DNA from: Utricularia gibba
Lineage: Eukaryota > Streptophyta > Magnoliopsida > Lamiales > Lentibulariaceae
Assembly: GCA_002189035.1 (NCBI GenBank)
Contig: NEEC01000029.1
Coordinates: forward strand, 391,600 to 455,599
Reading direction: 5' to 3'
DNA: 64,000 bases
The number at the start of each line of letters is the position of its first letter. The stretch's first letter is position 1. Positions 35,985 through 48,000 of the stretch are shown piece after piece. The translations under genes and the position numbers were made by a program. The notes beneath the pieces were generated by a model. That model was not told the origin of the DNA. It worked only from the letters and a program-made list of their open reading frames with translations, and made no database searches.

Positions 35985-38543
35985 ATGTCATATATTTACG
36001 ACAACTGGGAGAGTTTGGTGGCTGCAGTTTCGAAAAGGGAACGCCATCGGAGGCTTGCTCGTCTTCCTTCACTCAGCTCTGGATCATCTGATACCAGTTC
36101 GGAAGATGATTCCAGTTCCAGTTTCTGTTTCTTACCTCCCTCGAAGAATCAGGAGCACCTAGTTCAATACCCGTCGGATTTCAATCAGAAGCAGGTTGCA
36201 GCACCCTTTTCAAGGTGACTTCTTCTGTCATTCGGTTTTTTCTTTCGGCGAGTCTTTGCTGGATTGGGACAATAACACTGATTTTTGTAAATTTGTGTCT
36301 GCTCTCAGCCGTCCCGCGACACCTAATAATAGAAATTCCAGCTTGGCATCTCGTAGGAAGAGGGATCTGAGAATTCAAGTACCAGAGCCACCAGCACTTG
36401 GTTCTTGTCTAGATAGCAATAAGTGCTGCCCGAATATTAGTTCAACAATTCCAAGTGCCAGGTTTCTTTGTTCCAGGCCTCACCGCTTACCTCTACCTCG
36501 GATAGCAGAATCAGGCTCTTCATCCTCTTCTTCGCCATCTACAAGATCACCTTCTCTGTCACCACCTGGTCATGTAACAGATGGAAACGCTAGAAGCCCG
36601 GGATCTCGATGGAGAAAAGGAAAGTTGATCAGCAGAGAAGCTCTTGGGAACATTTACATGGGATTTAACAGGTTGGTTGGCGTGCTAATTTAGATTGTTG
36701 AATTAGCATATTAAGTGGTTCTGGATTTTGTCTTCCTGATTTCAGTGAATCTGGTAAATATTGTGTCATGAAAGAGACTTCCCAATCATATGATGATGAA
36801 GAGTTAAGATTGAGGGCAAGTGTATTGAAAAAGGTGAGTTTTGGTGTCTTGGATCTACCATGGACCTCACAGAATTTAGAATAAGCCTGACAAAAGCTCC
36901 CTTTTTTCCTGATTGGAGCTTTTACCGGGTGATTCTCATATGGCATGATATTATTTGAACTGCTTCAAGGACTTGGTTTCTTCAGGTGATCGCATTTCAG
37001 AGTGAATTGAAACATCCTAATGTCATGCAATACAATGGTTCTGAAATGGTCAGTTTATTGCACGAATTCTTGCCCTTTTTTGTTTCAATTGTTATTTTTC
37101 TGAATATCCACTAAACTATTCCTATTTCCTCGAGCAGGTTGATGATAAGATCTATGAGTGTTTTGAGTATGTATCTGGAGGTCCGATCTCTGTGTTAATG
37201 CAAGAATTTGGGAGATTAGGAGAACCAGCTATCCGTAGTTATACTCGACAAATTTTACATGGGCTAGATTATTTACACTACAAAATGACTGCTCACGGGT
37301 GAGATTCCTCGAAGTGCTGCAGCATATTCTGTGATTCAGTTATTTAAGAGAATCTGTTACATTTCAAGACATGAATTCACTTTAACACGTGGAGATACAA
37401 ATACATGGAGTGAAGGGTTTTGCAACATTTTCTCTTGTCCTTAATGTTCTTGTGTCATTTCGATAAATCTTGCAGGGATGTAAAGGCATCCAACATATTT
37501 GTAGACCCAGCTGGTGGGATCAAGTTGGCTAATTTTTGGTTTCTTGAGAATGTGTGTACCGAATCTTTTGTTGGTGGTCTTCTTATTTTTTTGCAGGGCC
37601 TGAGTACTTATTGCTGTTCTGTTTTTGTACTTAACCCACGATACTCCATTGGTTTCACAGCTTCCAGTGCTAAGCCGCACATTCTGGATAGAGAGTGCGT
37701 ACTGGATGGCACCTGAGGTGCCTTATGCGTCCTTAAATTCCACAGCTAGTTGCTCCTAAGCCTCGTTTTTACCTTGGATAGTTTTGAGCATGCAGGTCAT
37801 AAATTGCCCTAGTAAATGCAGCTCTGCTATTGACATATGGAGCCTTGGATGCACAATCGTGGAAATGGCTACAGCGAAACCACCTTTTAGTCAGTATAAA
37901 CCTGTATGACGCTCAGCATTGAATCTCTTCTGGTTTCATTCTTGTGTTCTCCGTCGGTCATGTTTAATCCCATCTGGTGGCGTATAGGGGATGGCCATGT
38001 ATAAAGTCCTGAAACAAAAACAGCTTCCCAAAATTCCGGGCCATTTATCAGCTGAGGCGAAGGATTTTTTGATGCATTGCTTGCAGTGGAATCCCGAAAA
38101 TCGTTCTACTGCCCTTCAGCTTATGGAGCATCCTTTTGTGAATGGTACTTCAATAAAAAAATTGACGCTCTCTGGCTCTTCACGCCTAATCACTGAGGTA
38201 TTACCATGCTTTACCTACTGCATTAGCGTCTGATTAGAAGCCGGTTGTTTCTTTGATCTGATGAGGAGGTGAGAATCATGTACAGGGAAGCGATGAAGCT
38301 GTGGAATTTCAATTCTGGCCCGGCAGCCCTTCAGCAAGAGCACCAGAGTCGAGTGAAACGTGTTCTTCAACAACAACTTCATCCTCGGTCTCTCCTAATT
38401 CTCCTTTATCTCCAACAGCAGATGAACAACTGAAGGTGCAAATATCTCCAGCCCCATCCGTAGTGCCACATCTCACTGGGATCCCATTATTCTCCGGAGT
38501 TCATCACATGAGTCAAGGTGCTCCTCCGCTCCGTATTCGGTAA
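35985..38543 (+). CDS. MEKK-like (MAPKKK family) predicted pseudokinase
   Basis: Ten exons join in one frame: 35985-36214, 36309-36671, 36746-36833, 36986-37048, 37138-37298, 37476-37551, 37661-37717, 37796-37903, 37988-38197 and 38286-38543, giving 537 residues. The N-terminal 180 residues are Ser-rich and low complexity. The kinase fold (about 184-436) clearly follows plant MAPKKK3/5/YODA, for example EYVSGGPISVLMQEFG then AIRSYTRQILHGLDYLH, YWMAPEV, DIWSLGCTIVEMAT and KPPFSQYKP. However, the glycine loop reads LISREALGN (two Gly lost), the alphaC Glu is replaced (LKKVIAF), HRD is HGD, and DFG is NFW. The ATP-anchoring Lys (CVMKE) and the catalytic-loop Asp and Asn (HGDVKASN) remain. All exons are open with good splice sites, so this looks like a retained protein with scaffold or regulatory function, not a decaying gene. 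The start at 35985 is tentative. Confidence 0.85.
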
Positions 38544-39446
38544 GGATAATAGGGGAGAAACTGCAGGTGCAGGTATCTCTGACTCCCTCCGAGCTTACCC
38601 CACCAGTGCCTGGTGCTCCCTTGTACGATCATTCGACACGGCATTATTTACATGGAAGCAGTGACCCTTCGGGCGAGGGACCAATTGTGGGCTGCTAAAA
38701 TAGAGAACATGTTTCAGCCGCCAAGCCACTTGGGAATTTCCTTTTCTGGTTGATGCATATACACAATTTTAGAAGCAATAAATGTAAACCATCCGGAAGC
38801 AGTGAAATCGCGAAATGCCTGGACGTATTTCTTTCTCTGGGGGGGTCTGAGCGAAGAACTGGAGATGGCCTTTTTGAGTTTTGTAGGAAAAGTGTGAAAT
38901 CATCGCTGGTTTACGAGAAGTATGCTTCGTTGATCGGTTGATTTTTTTAGGGAGTGAGGTGGGATTTGGGAATTCCAAACCGATCATTTGATTTCGGATC
39001 ATCGGATCCTGACACCCATATATATATACGTTGCCTGCTGTTGCGGTCCCACCCGAATGCATAGCACGCTCCATTTGTCCAGGGTTTTTGTTTTAAAAGT
39101 CGTAATAATCAAACAAGCTTCCAGTGGAATTGCAAGTTGCGTTTGAGGAACACACGTGTGGTTAAAACAGTGTTCCGTTTGCCAAACACGTGGCTGCTGT
39201 AAACTTGTAATTGCAATTCCTCGCTTTCACTTCACCCTCTCTGAGAGGAAAGTGCTCCGGAGTATGCGAGGGCTGTAGAATTCATTCGAGGGTGGGATCT
39301 TGAGCGCCATGATCCCATCTGTGCTGATGTCCACCTGAAATCTACATTATCCCTCTTCCCCCTTTGTGTCTATTCTCCCTTTCTGGTCTCCGGGTTTAGA
39401 GACATCTGGGTTTAGGTTGGGAAACTTATCTTGGGTACTTTTCCAA
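38544..39446. other. Spacer: MEKK-like 3' region and MBD promoter
   Basis: Non-coding; open frames at 38750-39074 have no motif. The run TATATATATACG near 39018 lies about 430 bases from the next start codon. Confidence 0.45.
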
Positions 39447-42240
39447 ATGGGTCTTCAAAATCCAGATTGGTTGCCAGCAGGTTGGAAAATTGAAGTCAAG
39501 ACTCGTAGTTGTGGAGGCCGTCGTGATAAGGTTTCTTTCTTTTTTTGTAATCATGTTATTCCTGTTGTTTGCACCTTTCCGTGTTTGTTGATGGAAAATT
39601 AATTCTGTGGGAGAAGAAATGGGGTGTGTGGATCGCTGTCTGCATGACGTTAAGGACCTTGTTTTTATACAATTTATCGACATTCCGCTCTCTCATGGGG
39701 TTAGGGATTGAAGTGAAAAGTCAGACGATTCCTTCAATGAGAGGAATTTTACTCAAGTACAAGGCTCTGAACAAAAATGAGCCCAGTGCCTCAGTGAATA
39801 AGCAGCAATTTTTTACCGAAAAATCTCATCTTGTTTCCAAGCATGAACTAGGAATGGGCTAACGTGTCGGTCATAAAAATGTAAATTTGAAATTGGCGCA
39901 GTAATCCTGAGGGATCTCTACTATGGGAGCATGCGTAGCAGTGGTTCTTCTTTAGTTCTGTACATCATTTGCACAGCTTGGTTTTCTATGGGAAAAGTTT
40001 CATGTGTCCGCACATTGGGTCATTGAATTTGTGCGGAGCCTACCTTCAGCGCTTCACTAGTTTTCCTGTTTTTCTTCTAGTATTACGTGTGCCCCGCCCC
40101 ACAAATGGATTGAAGTTGAAGTCCCAGCCTGAAGTTCTTCGATATCTCAATAGCTCGGGAAAATGTCAAACACCCATTAAGATTAAACAAGAAAATGCGA
40201 AGAAGGTTAACATCGCCCATTTCCCAAGTTTAGTTCCTTGTGTTTTAGCAGTGTGACCTTGGACCATTGCCCAGTACCTTGTATTGTATCTGGCGTCAGT
40301 GCTTCAATGTCATTCAACGTTGTAGGTTGGCGAAAAAAAGACAGTGGCTGATTTACCTGCGGCATGGATCAAGGAATTCAGAACAACAAGGAAGCGTGGC
40401 CACAAGGCCAGAAGAGATCCGGTGCATATTCCTTTCTTTCTTTTTATGTTCCGTGCAATCTTTTTAATGCATCATGTTGGTTGTATTTCTTCTTGCAGCA
40501 TAATATCCATCCTGTCGGTGGGCATAGTTTCCGCTCAATCCCTGGAGACATGCACCACCTGCATTCTAAACTTGGAAAGATCAAGAAACTAAAAGATGAA
40601 GTGCATGTAAGTGCCGACTATTGGTTTCATTGTTCCTCATATCTCCTTTACACATTTGCTACTTCTAGTCATCTGCGAAGGCGAAACCACAGGCGTCACG
40701 CAACAAGAAAAATTATAGAAATCTATCCAACATCATGAAGTCAGGTTCTGATTTTTCGTTTTTATATTTCTTTATTGTCACTTCTTCAATTGGCTCATCA
40801 ATGTCCTTTTGTCAACTAGTCTTAGCAAGGTTTAGTTTTTCAAGGTCGGTATTGTTCGTTTATGAACCAGGGAAGAGGGTTGCAGATCGGGTGACTAGAT
40901 CTCAGGAGAAAATCATGAATGTGGAGGATGACGAACAATTAGAGAAAAATGGAGATGATATTTCTCTAGAATGTGATCTCTCTAATAATCTGCAATTCTC
41001 ACTCAATGGAGTGAAACAAGAAGTTGATAATCTGCAAGTCATGAAAGTTGTGCGGAACCGGCTAGATGTTAGTGCAATATTGGATCGCAGACTGAAATCA
41101 GGTGCGCAATGATATCATTGTTAAGATTTGCATGGAAGGCATTGCAAATGGTCCTGCTGACACTATGAGCTCGGCACCTGCAGGATCAAAGGCAGCTGAC
41201 TTGAAAACTGCAGATTTTATTTATGTGAAGCGGAGAAGCATCGAAAAGGAGCCCATGCATGCAAACCTTCCGGATAAGCAGCCTGAGGTAAATGAAGAGA
41301 AAGACCAAAGATATGGAAGAAGGAGAAGCAGAAGGTTGCATGAAGGCAACTTGAAGCAACATCAATCCATACATTCAGGTGCGTATCATATTCAATTGGG
41401 ATTCGACGATTTTTATGGAAATCTAGGACATACATCTGAGATTTTGATGTAATTATTTTCGCAAGATCAGAAAATGATGATGCAAAAGAAAGTTCCCAAA
41501 TCCTCCCAGAAATAGAAAGTCATCTTGGCGGAGAAGGAAATGAGCTATCCAATCTTAAACGGGAAAAAAGGTCAAGGGGCAAATGCTTTGCAAATGAATC
41601 GTTCTTTGGTAATCCAAAAAGATTAGCAGTTCTCATGGTTAGTTCTTCTGTGGAGCCACAATCCAGCAAGGAAGCCAGGGGAGATAAAGGAAAAGCAGAT
41701 GAAGAAGGTATTGGTAGTAGACCCGGATCCTCATATGAGCCAGGGATCAGCGACCGCAGAAATCCTTCAGCAGAAAGGAACGGAAACCCGTCAGATCATG
41801 AGATGGGGGGCTCCGATGTGGTGGGAGATGTTCCATTTCCCGAAGGGGACAGAAATGTTGTCGATGCAACACCAAGCAGAAGCGAGAAGCAAGAAATATC
41901 CTCCTCATCGCCGTCGGTGTTGAAGGATCTGCTGATGGATCCATGCATAGAATTTGCAGTTAAAACTCTAACTGGAGCTATTACGATCGAAGATGTGAGG
42001 AATATTGAAAGCAGCCTGATATTAGCGTATCCTTCAGCTTGCTCCTCCAGGTCCATGACTCCGTCAGGCGACATTTGGTCTGATCCTTGTTTTGAGTTCG
42101 CCGTCAAAACGCTCACTGGCGAACTCCCAATGGAGTGTGGATCAAAGCCCCAGGCTTCTTTCCATCAGTCAATGTTATCACCTAGGATCACGAGGTGCAG
42201 CAGCGGCATCAACAACGTCAGCTCCTCAAACCACTCATGA
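39447..42240 (+). CDS. MBD13: MBD13-like methyl-CpG-binding-domain protein, with a frame break in exon 2
   Basis: Exons: 39447-39530, 40081-40205, 40326-40421, 40499-40606, 40669-40739, 40845 to about 41101, about 41123-41378 (boundaries between these two unresolved), and 41471-42240. A first MBD is spread over exons 1-2 (PDWLPAGWKIEVKTR, GGRRDK, YYVCPA, then SQPEVLRYL). A second, more divergent MBD follows in exons 3-4 (VADLPAAWIKEFRTTRKRG, GHSFRSIPGDMHHL). Basic stretches (KKNYRNL, RYGRRRSRRL) suggest nuclear location. The end has two copies of a DPC.EFAVKTLTG motif. Plant MBD proteins read methylated DNA in the nucleus; binding ability of this group is doubtful because MBD13 relatives diverge at key residues. 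In exon 2 one C is missing from the run at 40097-40100: after CPAP the frame shifts to give TNGLKLKSQPEV. Confidence 0.83.
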
Positions 42241-42553
42241 AGACCACAGCAAGGCGTGAAGCGTAGTAGTATCCTCAATGAGTCTCTGTGAGCGGGGGAA
42301 CTTTTCATGTTCACGGTATTTCCTAATACTTTAAGCTTTTGAGTGGTCTCTGATGGTCGTGGCCCAGCATCTATGAGCCTTTTAATCAGTATTACACACA
42401 ACTACATATAACTGAAGCCGGAAGAGAGGTTTGTTTGTTTTCCGGTTAAGATCAAAAAAAGGACGCAGACCGTGAAATCTTTTACCAGCTTTTGCTGCAC
42501 ACTTGTCAAATGATAATACATATATATATATGTATGGCGGCCAACAACAGGGA

Positions 42554-42569
42554 GCTGCTGCTGCTGCTG
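42554..42569. repeat. (GCT)5 trinucleotide repeat
   Basis: Five perfect GCT units. Confidence 0.9.
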
Positions 42570-44073
42570 TTATCGTCTCGAGTGGGCTGCATCCACACAA
42601 TGACTATACCACACTAAGATATACTAGACACCAGGTGGCAGCAATGTTTTCAACGAGGCCTGATACCACATGTACAAGACTTGAGTATTGGGGGATGGGA
42701 TCCATTGAAACAAAAATTACATGTGCGAGAGCGAGACTGACTGAGCCTGAGGGTAAATTAGAGAAAAAAGGGGGCCCACTCCCGGAAAGGGACGCGACAC
42801 TGCCCCGGTATGTCCCTCCCCCTCCCTCTACTCTGGGACTCTGGAGTCTAAAAAGCCAAAAAAGAGAAAAATAAAAAAAGGGCAGTCAGGCCCCACTCCC
42901 AGCCGGAAAGACGGCTGATCCGCCGTAGCGCCGGTCGCCGTATTCCCACCCCGTTTAAAGAGCTCCTATCCTTCTCCCCTATCCATCTCGTAGTCCCAAA
43001 CCGGCTCGGCTCGACTCGACTCGACTCGTGTTAAAGACATCGGGAGGGAAGATGGGCATCGAGTCTTTGATAATTCATACTTCCCTGATCATGTCTGACG
43101 CATCCTAGCCCCACCCGATTCTTGTTCTCTAACGCAGTATCCTTCTGGAAAAATGCATCATATCTTATTAACAGACAACACCCAACGATTCTTTTGATTG
43201 TACAGTAATCAAGCTGCAGATCTTCCCTCTTTCCTTCAAACAAGGAGAAAAAAAAAAAAAGAATCCAATCCAGATCAGATCAGATCAGATGAGGTCGGAT
43301 GAGCGAGTGACTGATGACAAAGATAATAATAAATTCCACTAAGAAGCAAACGTAGCCAGGTAGGGCGGAGGACATTATAACCAACGGCTAAATTATGTAA
43401 TGTACAGGATTTTTTTAATTATTTTGATGGCAGGGCAGGGGCGAAGCTTCAAAAAAAAAAACTGAATAATAGTTAAGAGGAGTAGGCCCCATCCGGGGAA
43501 AGGAGAAGAGTAAAATAAATAGGTACAGGCATAGGGTGTAGGTATAGCTTAATTATGCATATCATAATTGAAAGAAATTTTAAATACAAAGGAACCCCTC
43601 AAACCCAAGTTTCGAAAATGACATGCTCGTTCGGTCGCACCTGCCTACGTACAATGCACATACATACATGCAGCTGTGTCATCTCTTCTCGTGATGTATC
43701 ATTTCTCTACTCATTCCAATAAAATAATAATCCCACATTCGACTAACCAATAACGGGTCACGACTGCCCTTCCTTTAATGCCTTGCAGCAAAATGGGAAG
43801 GTACAACAGCAGCAGCTAAGGCTAGCTTGCTAGCTGTCTCATGCTGCATGATTCTGGTTCTGGCCGGCCTGGTATCGAATAAATTAACTGATATTCTGGG
43901 GCACTGGACTGGAGGCCTAGTGTCTGTGACCTGATGCGAGCCACGAAATTTCCCTTTCCTGGCAATACAAAATTCCTTCCCTTCAACCTGTGCCCCCAGT
44001 GCAGTCCGCTGGTTCCTCGACTCTGTATTTTCCTTTTTCACTTTTTGTGTGGGTGTTTTGACTTTTATACCCA

Positions 44074-44098
44074 ACTGGACTGGACTGGACTGGACTGG
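44074..44098. repeat. (CTGGA)5 pentanucleotide repeat
   Basis: Five CTGGA units, similar in unit length and composition to the CTGGT array at 23086-23108. Confidence 0.9.
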
Positions 44099-44525
44099 GT
44101 GAATCAAAGCAACCTGCTTTCTCGCTCACCACCACCTGCTTTCTTCTTCTCAGTCTCATTTTATCTTCTTGTATGTGGGGGGTGATTTAGAAATCTGGCC
44201 ACTGTATGTAGGTGCACTTGCACATGTCTAGCAGCTGCTAATGCTGCCCACTCTTAGGACTACATCATGAATTTGACTTGACTACATGGCCAAAGGAAGT
44301 TAAGGGCGGGCAGCACCATTATCTCTCTGGATTATGCTGCTGCTATTACGACCGACCTATTTCCATCCAAAATACATCCCGAGAACCATTCTTGTATCGC
44401 GGTCCGCACCAGAACAGAATTTGCACCATGCTCCCGTTTATACATTTCTCACTCCCTCGAGTCAAAACCCCAACGACTCATATTAAAAAAGAATAAAAAA
44501 AACAGAGGAAAACGAGGTAGAGACT

Positions 44526-44541
44526 AGAGAGAGAGAGAGAG
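44526..44541. repeat. (GA)8 microsatellite
   Basis: GA dinucleotide run upstream of the ERECTA-like gene; GAGA tracts are common in plant promoters. Confidence 0.9.
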
Positions 44542-44747
44542 GCCTGGTTCCAGTCCGGTCCTTTTAGTACGAACGACGCCAGCGACGTGGGCGAGAGAGA
44601 TTCCACTGTTTAATGTCGCGTCAAGTTGCGTCACCACCGTTTAAACCTCAACACCCGGCCCATTTTCTCTCTCTTGCGTTGCCAAGGAAGAAGAAGCACC
44701 ACCATTTCACGCTTCTGCCGAGTCATTCATTTCTCTCCTCTCGACTG

Positions 44748-44769
44748 CTCGCTCGCTCGCTCGCTCGCT
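44748..44769. repeat. (CTCG)n microsatellite
   Basis: About five CTCG units within a pyrimidine-rich leader. Confidence 0.9.
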
Positions 44770-45009
44770 ACCCTCTCTTTTATTGCTTCTGCTGCACCCA
44801 GCCCTACGCTTCACGCAAAACGCGCCTCCTTTCTCCCCCTCTGACCCTTTTTTCCATCTCTCCGCTCTACGCTGTTATGTCATCACACATTCCCTGCGTC
44901 TCCCTCGACTCCCTTTGGCTCCGTCATATTCGGATTGCTACTTCCACTTTTATTGCCATGACTGATTGAGTCAATGCATAGCAAACGAGTAATACTACTA
45001 CACAAGAAG

Positions 45010-48000
45010 ATGAATGTGAACGTTGGTTTCCTCGTTTTTGCTTCAGTGTTGCCGCTCATGTTCTTGCACTCTTCCGCTATCCGCGATGAAGGTAATGGTG
45101 GCCATAGTCTGTTTTCATCACTTTCTCTTTCTGTAATTTTCGGTAGGTGACAGTGGACTGAGATTCTCCTCGATACGAATATGACATTTGCCATTCATTC
45201 AGTCCACTCGTGGAAAATGAAATCTTTTTGGTATATTGCTTCTGCAACTGCTCTGTTAATATCAGCCATGCCAGAATGAGCTGTTTTCGACGCAAACCAG
45301 TCATTAAAAATTCAAATTTCCTCACCTTCAATTGCAATTTACGGTCTTCTTGGAAGATTTTCTGGGTTTTTCTCAAGCATTTCGTCTCGATCCCTTATCA
45401 GCATCGAATTTCCATTCTTCTGATCGTATTCCCGCCTGGAAACGTGCTGTTTCTTCCGAAAACGAAGCTTTAGTCAAATGATAGGCAGCACAGTTCTCGT
45501 TGTTGGCTCAAATTTTTTTGAAGTAAATAGTTTCGCTATAAGAACAGCTTTTTTTTTAAAGTATATTTTTGCATTTTGAAGTTTATGTATCGGCAATAGA
45601 GTTCGCTTATCATATTTTCAGGAAAGGCATTGATGTCCATCAAATCATCCTTTAGTAGCGTCGCGAATATGATGTTGGATTGGGATGTTGTCCACAATGA
45701 GGATTTTTGCTCATGGAGGGGTGTATCTTGTGGGAAAGCGGGCATGTCCGTTGTTGCCCTGTATGTCTTCTGTTTACCCATTTGTCAGCTTAGCTGTCTC
45801 TTCGTTTTTTCTGAAACTTAAAATATGTGAATTGGGATATTTGTTTAAGGAATCTATCTAATATGAATTTGGGTGGGGAGATTTCACCAGCTGTTGGGGA
45901 TTTGAGAGGCCTCGAGACGCTGTAAGCATTATTTGGGATTCCATACATTATAATGAAGAACTCGGTTTGTTCATAACTGTTAAAAGCGTTGTTTTGTGTG
46001 CAGGGATCTTCATGGAAACAATTTAACTGGTCAAATCCCGGATGAGATTGGAAATTGCGTCTCCCTTGTGCTTATGTGTGTAAAATACCCGTCTTGTTTA
46101 AAGATTGTTTATCATATTTCAGAAATCTCCTTGTATGCTGACATTTGCATTCAGTGATCTGTCAGAAAACCTGCTTGCAGGAGACATACCGTTCTCCATT
46201 TCCAAGCTTAAGCAGCTTGAAACTTTGTACGTTGATCTTCTTTCATAACTCCTATCTTGTAATGCCGCCTGATGAGATAATCGCTATACTCAATAGAAAC
46301 CTAAAGGACAACCAGCTTTTGGGACCTATTCCTTCCACACTAACGCAAATTCCTAACCTTAAGACTCTGTAAGTTTCTTCTGCCTTGCATCCCTATAACC
46401 GTTTGTCTCTTGTGTTAACTGTTGGATTGTTTTCCCAGTGATCTTGCTCGAAACCAGCTTACCGGAGAGATTCCAAGGCTGATCTACTGGAATGAAGTGT
46501 TGCAATATCTGTGAGTAAAGCCATTGGGAAGCCTGCCAACTTTATCCTTTTGGAGATATTTTTTTCTGATACATTGTTTTGGTGAATGTTTATACAGCGG
46601 CCTGAGAGGAAATATGCTTACTGGGACGTTATCCCCCGACATTTGCCAACTAACTGGCCTTTGGTACTTGTATGTGGTGGTGCTTGTTTTGACTCTTACT
46701 GCTATCTGCCGATATATTATTCAGTGCATTGATTATTTTTTTTTTTTTGGCAGTGATGTGAGAGGGAACAATCTTACTGGAACTATACCTGAAAATATTG
46801 GCAACTGTACAAGCTTTGAGATATTGTATGCCCTTTACTTCGCTCGCCTTTATGAAACCCATAAAACTTATTACTACTTGTTTGAAACCACAAATGAAAT
46901 GCTTCCAGGGACCTCTCTTACAATCAGATTAGTGGGGAAATACCTTACAACATTGGATTTTTGCAAGTAGCAACTCTGTGAGTGGCTTTTTCAGTGAATT
47001 CTGCTTGTGAAATATTTTATTTTTCTCTAATTACTTGGTTAAAATGTACTAAATTTTGTGCCTTGCGGAGTTTGACTCAAATTATATTTGCCCTCTGCAG
47101 TTCTCTGCAGGGTAATATGTTGTCTGGGAAGATACCCGAAGTTCTTGGTCTAATGCAAGCCCTTGCTGTGTTGTGAGAATCCAATCGTATCTGTTCCTTG
47201 ATTTTGGCTGCCAGTATCGTATAATCTTCAACAGCATTTCACATGATCTCTCTTCTTTCCTTTCGAATTTCAGAGATTTAAGTGAAAACGAGCTTGTTGG
47301 ACCAATTCCTCCTATTTTGGGAAACCTCTCATACACAGGAAAATTGTTAGTCAAGTATTTTCAGTTTATAGAATGTGATGGACTATTTGTTCTTCCGTTG
47401 CCTCAGAGTGAAGTAACTCGTTTCAGGTATCTCCATGGGAACAAGTTGACTGGACCTATTCCTCCGGAGCTTGGGAATATGTCAAAGCTGAGCTATTTGT
47501 AAGACTTTCATAGCAACTTATTCTGGAAATTGGTCGTGGTGCTAATGGTCACTATTCAGGCAATTGAATAACAATCAGTTAACTGGAAGCATTCCTGCTG
47601 AACTTGGCAATTTGGAACAACTTTTTGAGTTGTACGTCTGTCTTTTGCATTAGAATGCTCAATCTGGTACTTCATATATGCTATATTTACTAACTTTCTT
47701 GTGATGCCTGTTTGCAGAAACCTGTCAAACAACGAGCTGGAGGGGCCCATTCCCGAGAATATCAGCTCCTGCACTGCTTTGAATCAGTTGTAAGACGGCT
47801 GGTTCGAGATTTATTGGTTATAATTGGTATGTGTTTGTCTGGTTTGCCTTCTACTTTTGGCTTCACCATCTTTGCAGGAATGTTCATGGTAACAAACTAA
47901 ATGGATCTGTTCCTTCTGGTTTAAAGCATCTGGAAAGTCTAACGTACTTGTAAGTTGTCACCCTTGCAATCTGATTCTTATCTCCGAATTTTGTCTTGAA

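Larger units (their letters stand above)
42241..45009. other. Long gene-free spacer upstream of the ERECTA-like gene
   Basis: It holds several microsatellites and pyrimidine-rich tracts (44650-44870) that probably belong to the promoter and 5' untranslated region of the receptor kinase gene. Open frames (43775-44107 -, 44613-44969 +) show only low-complexity translations. No transposon ends were recognised. Confidence 0.5.
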
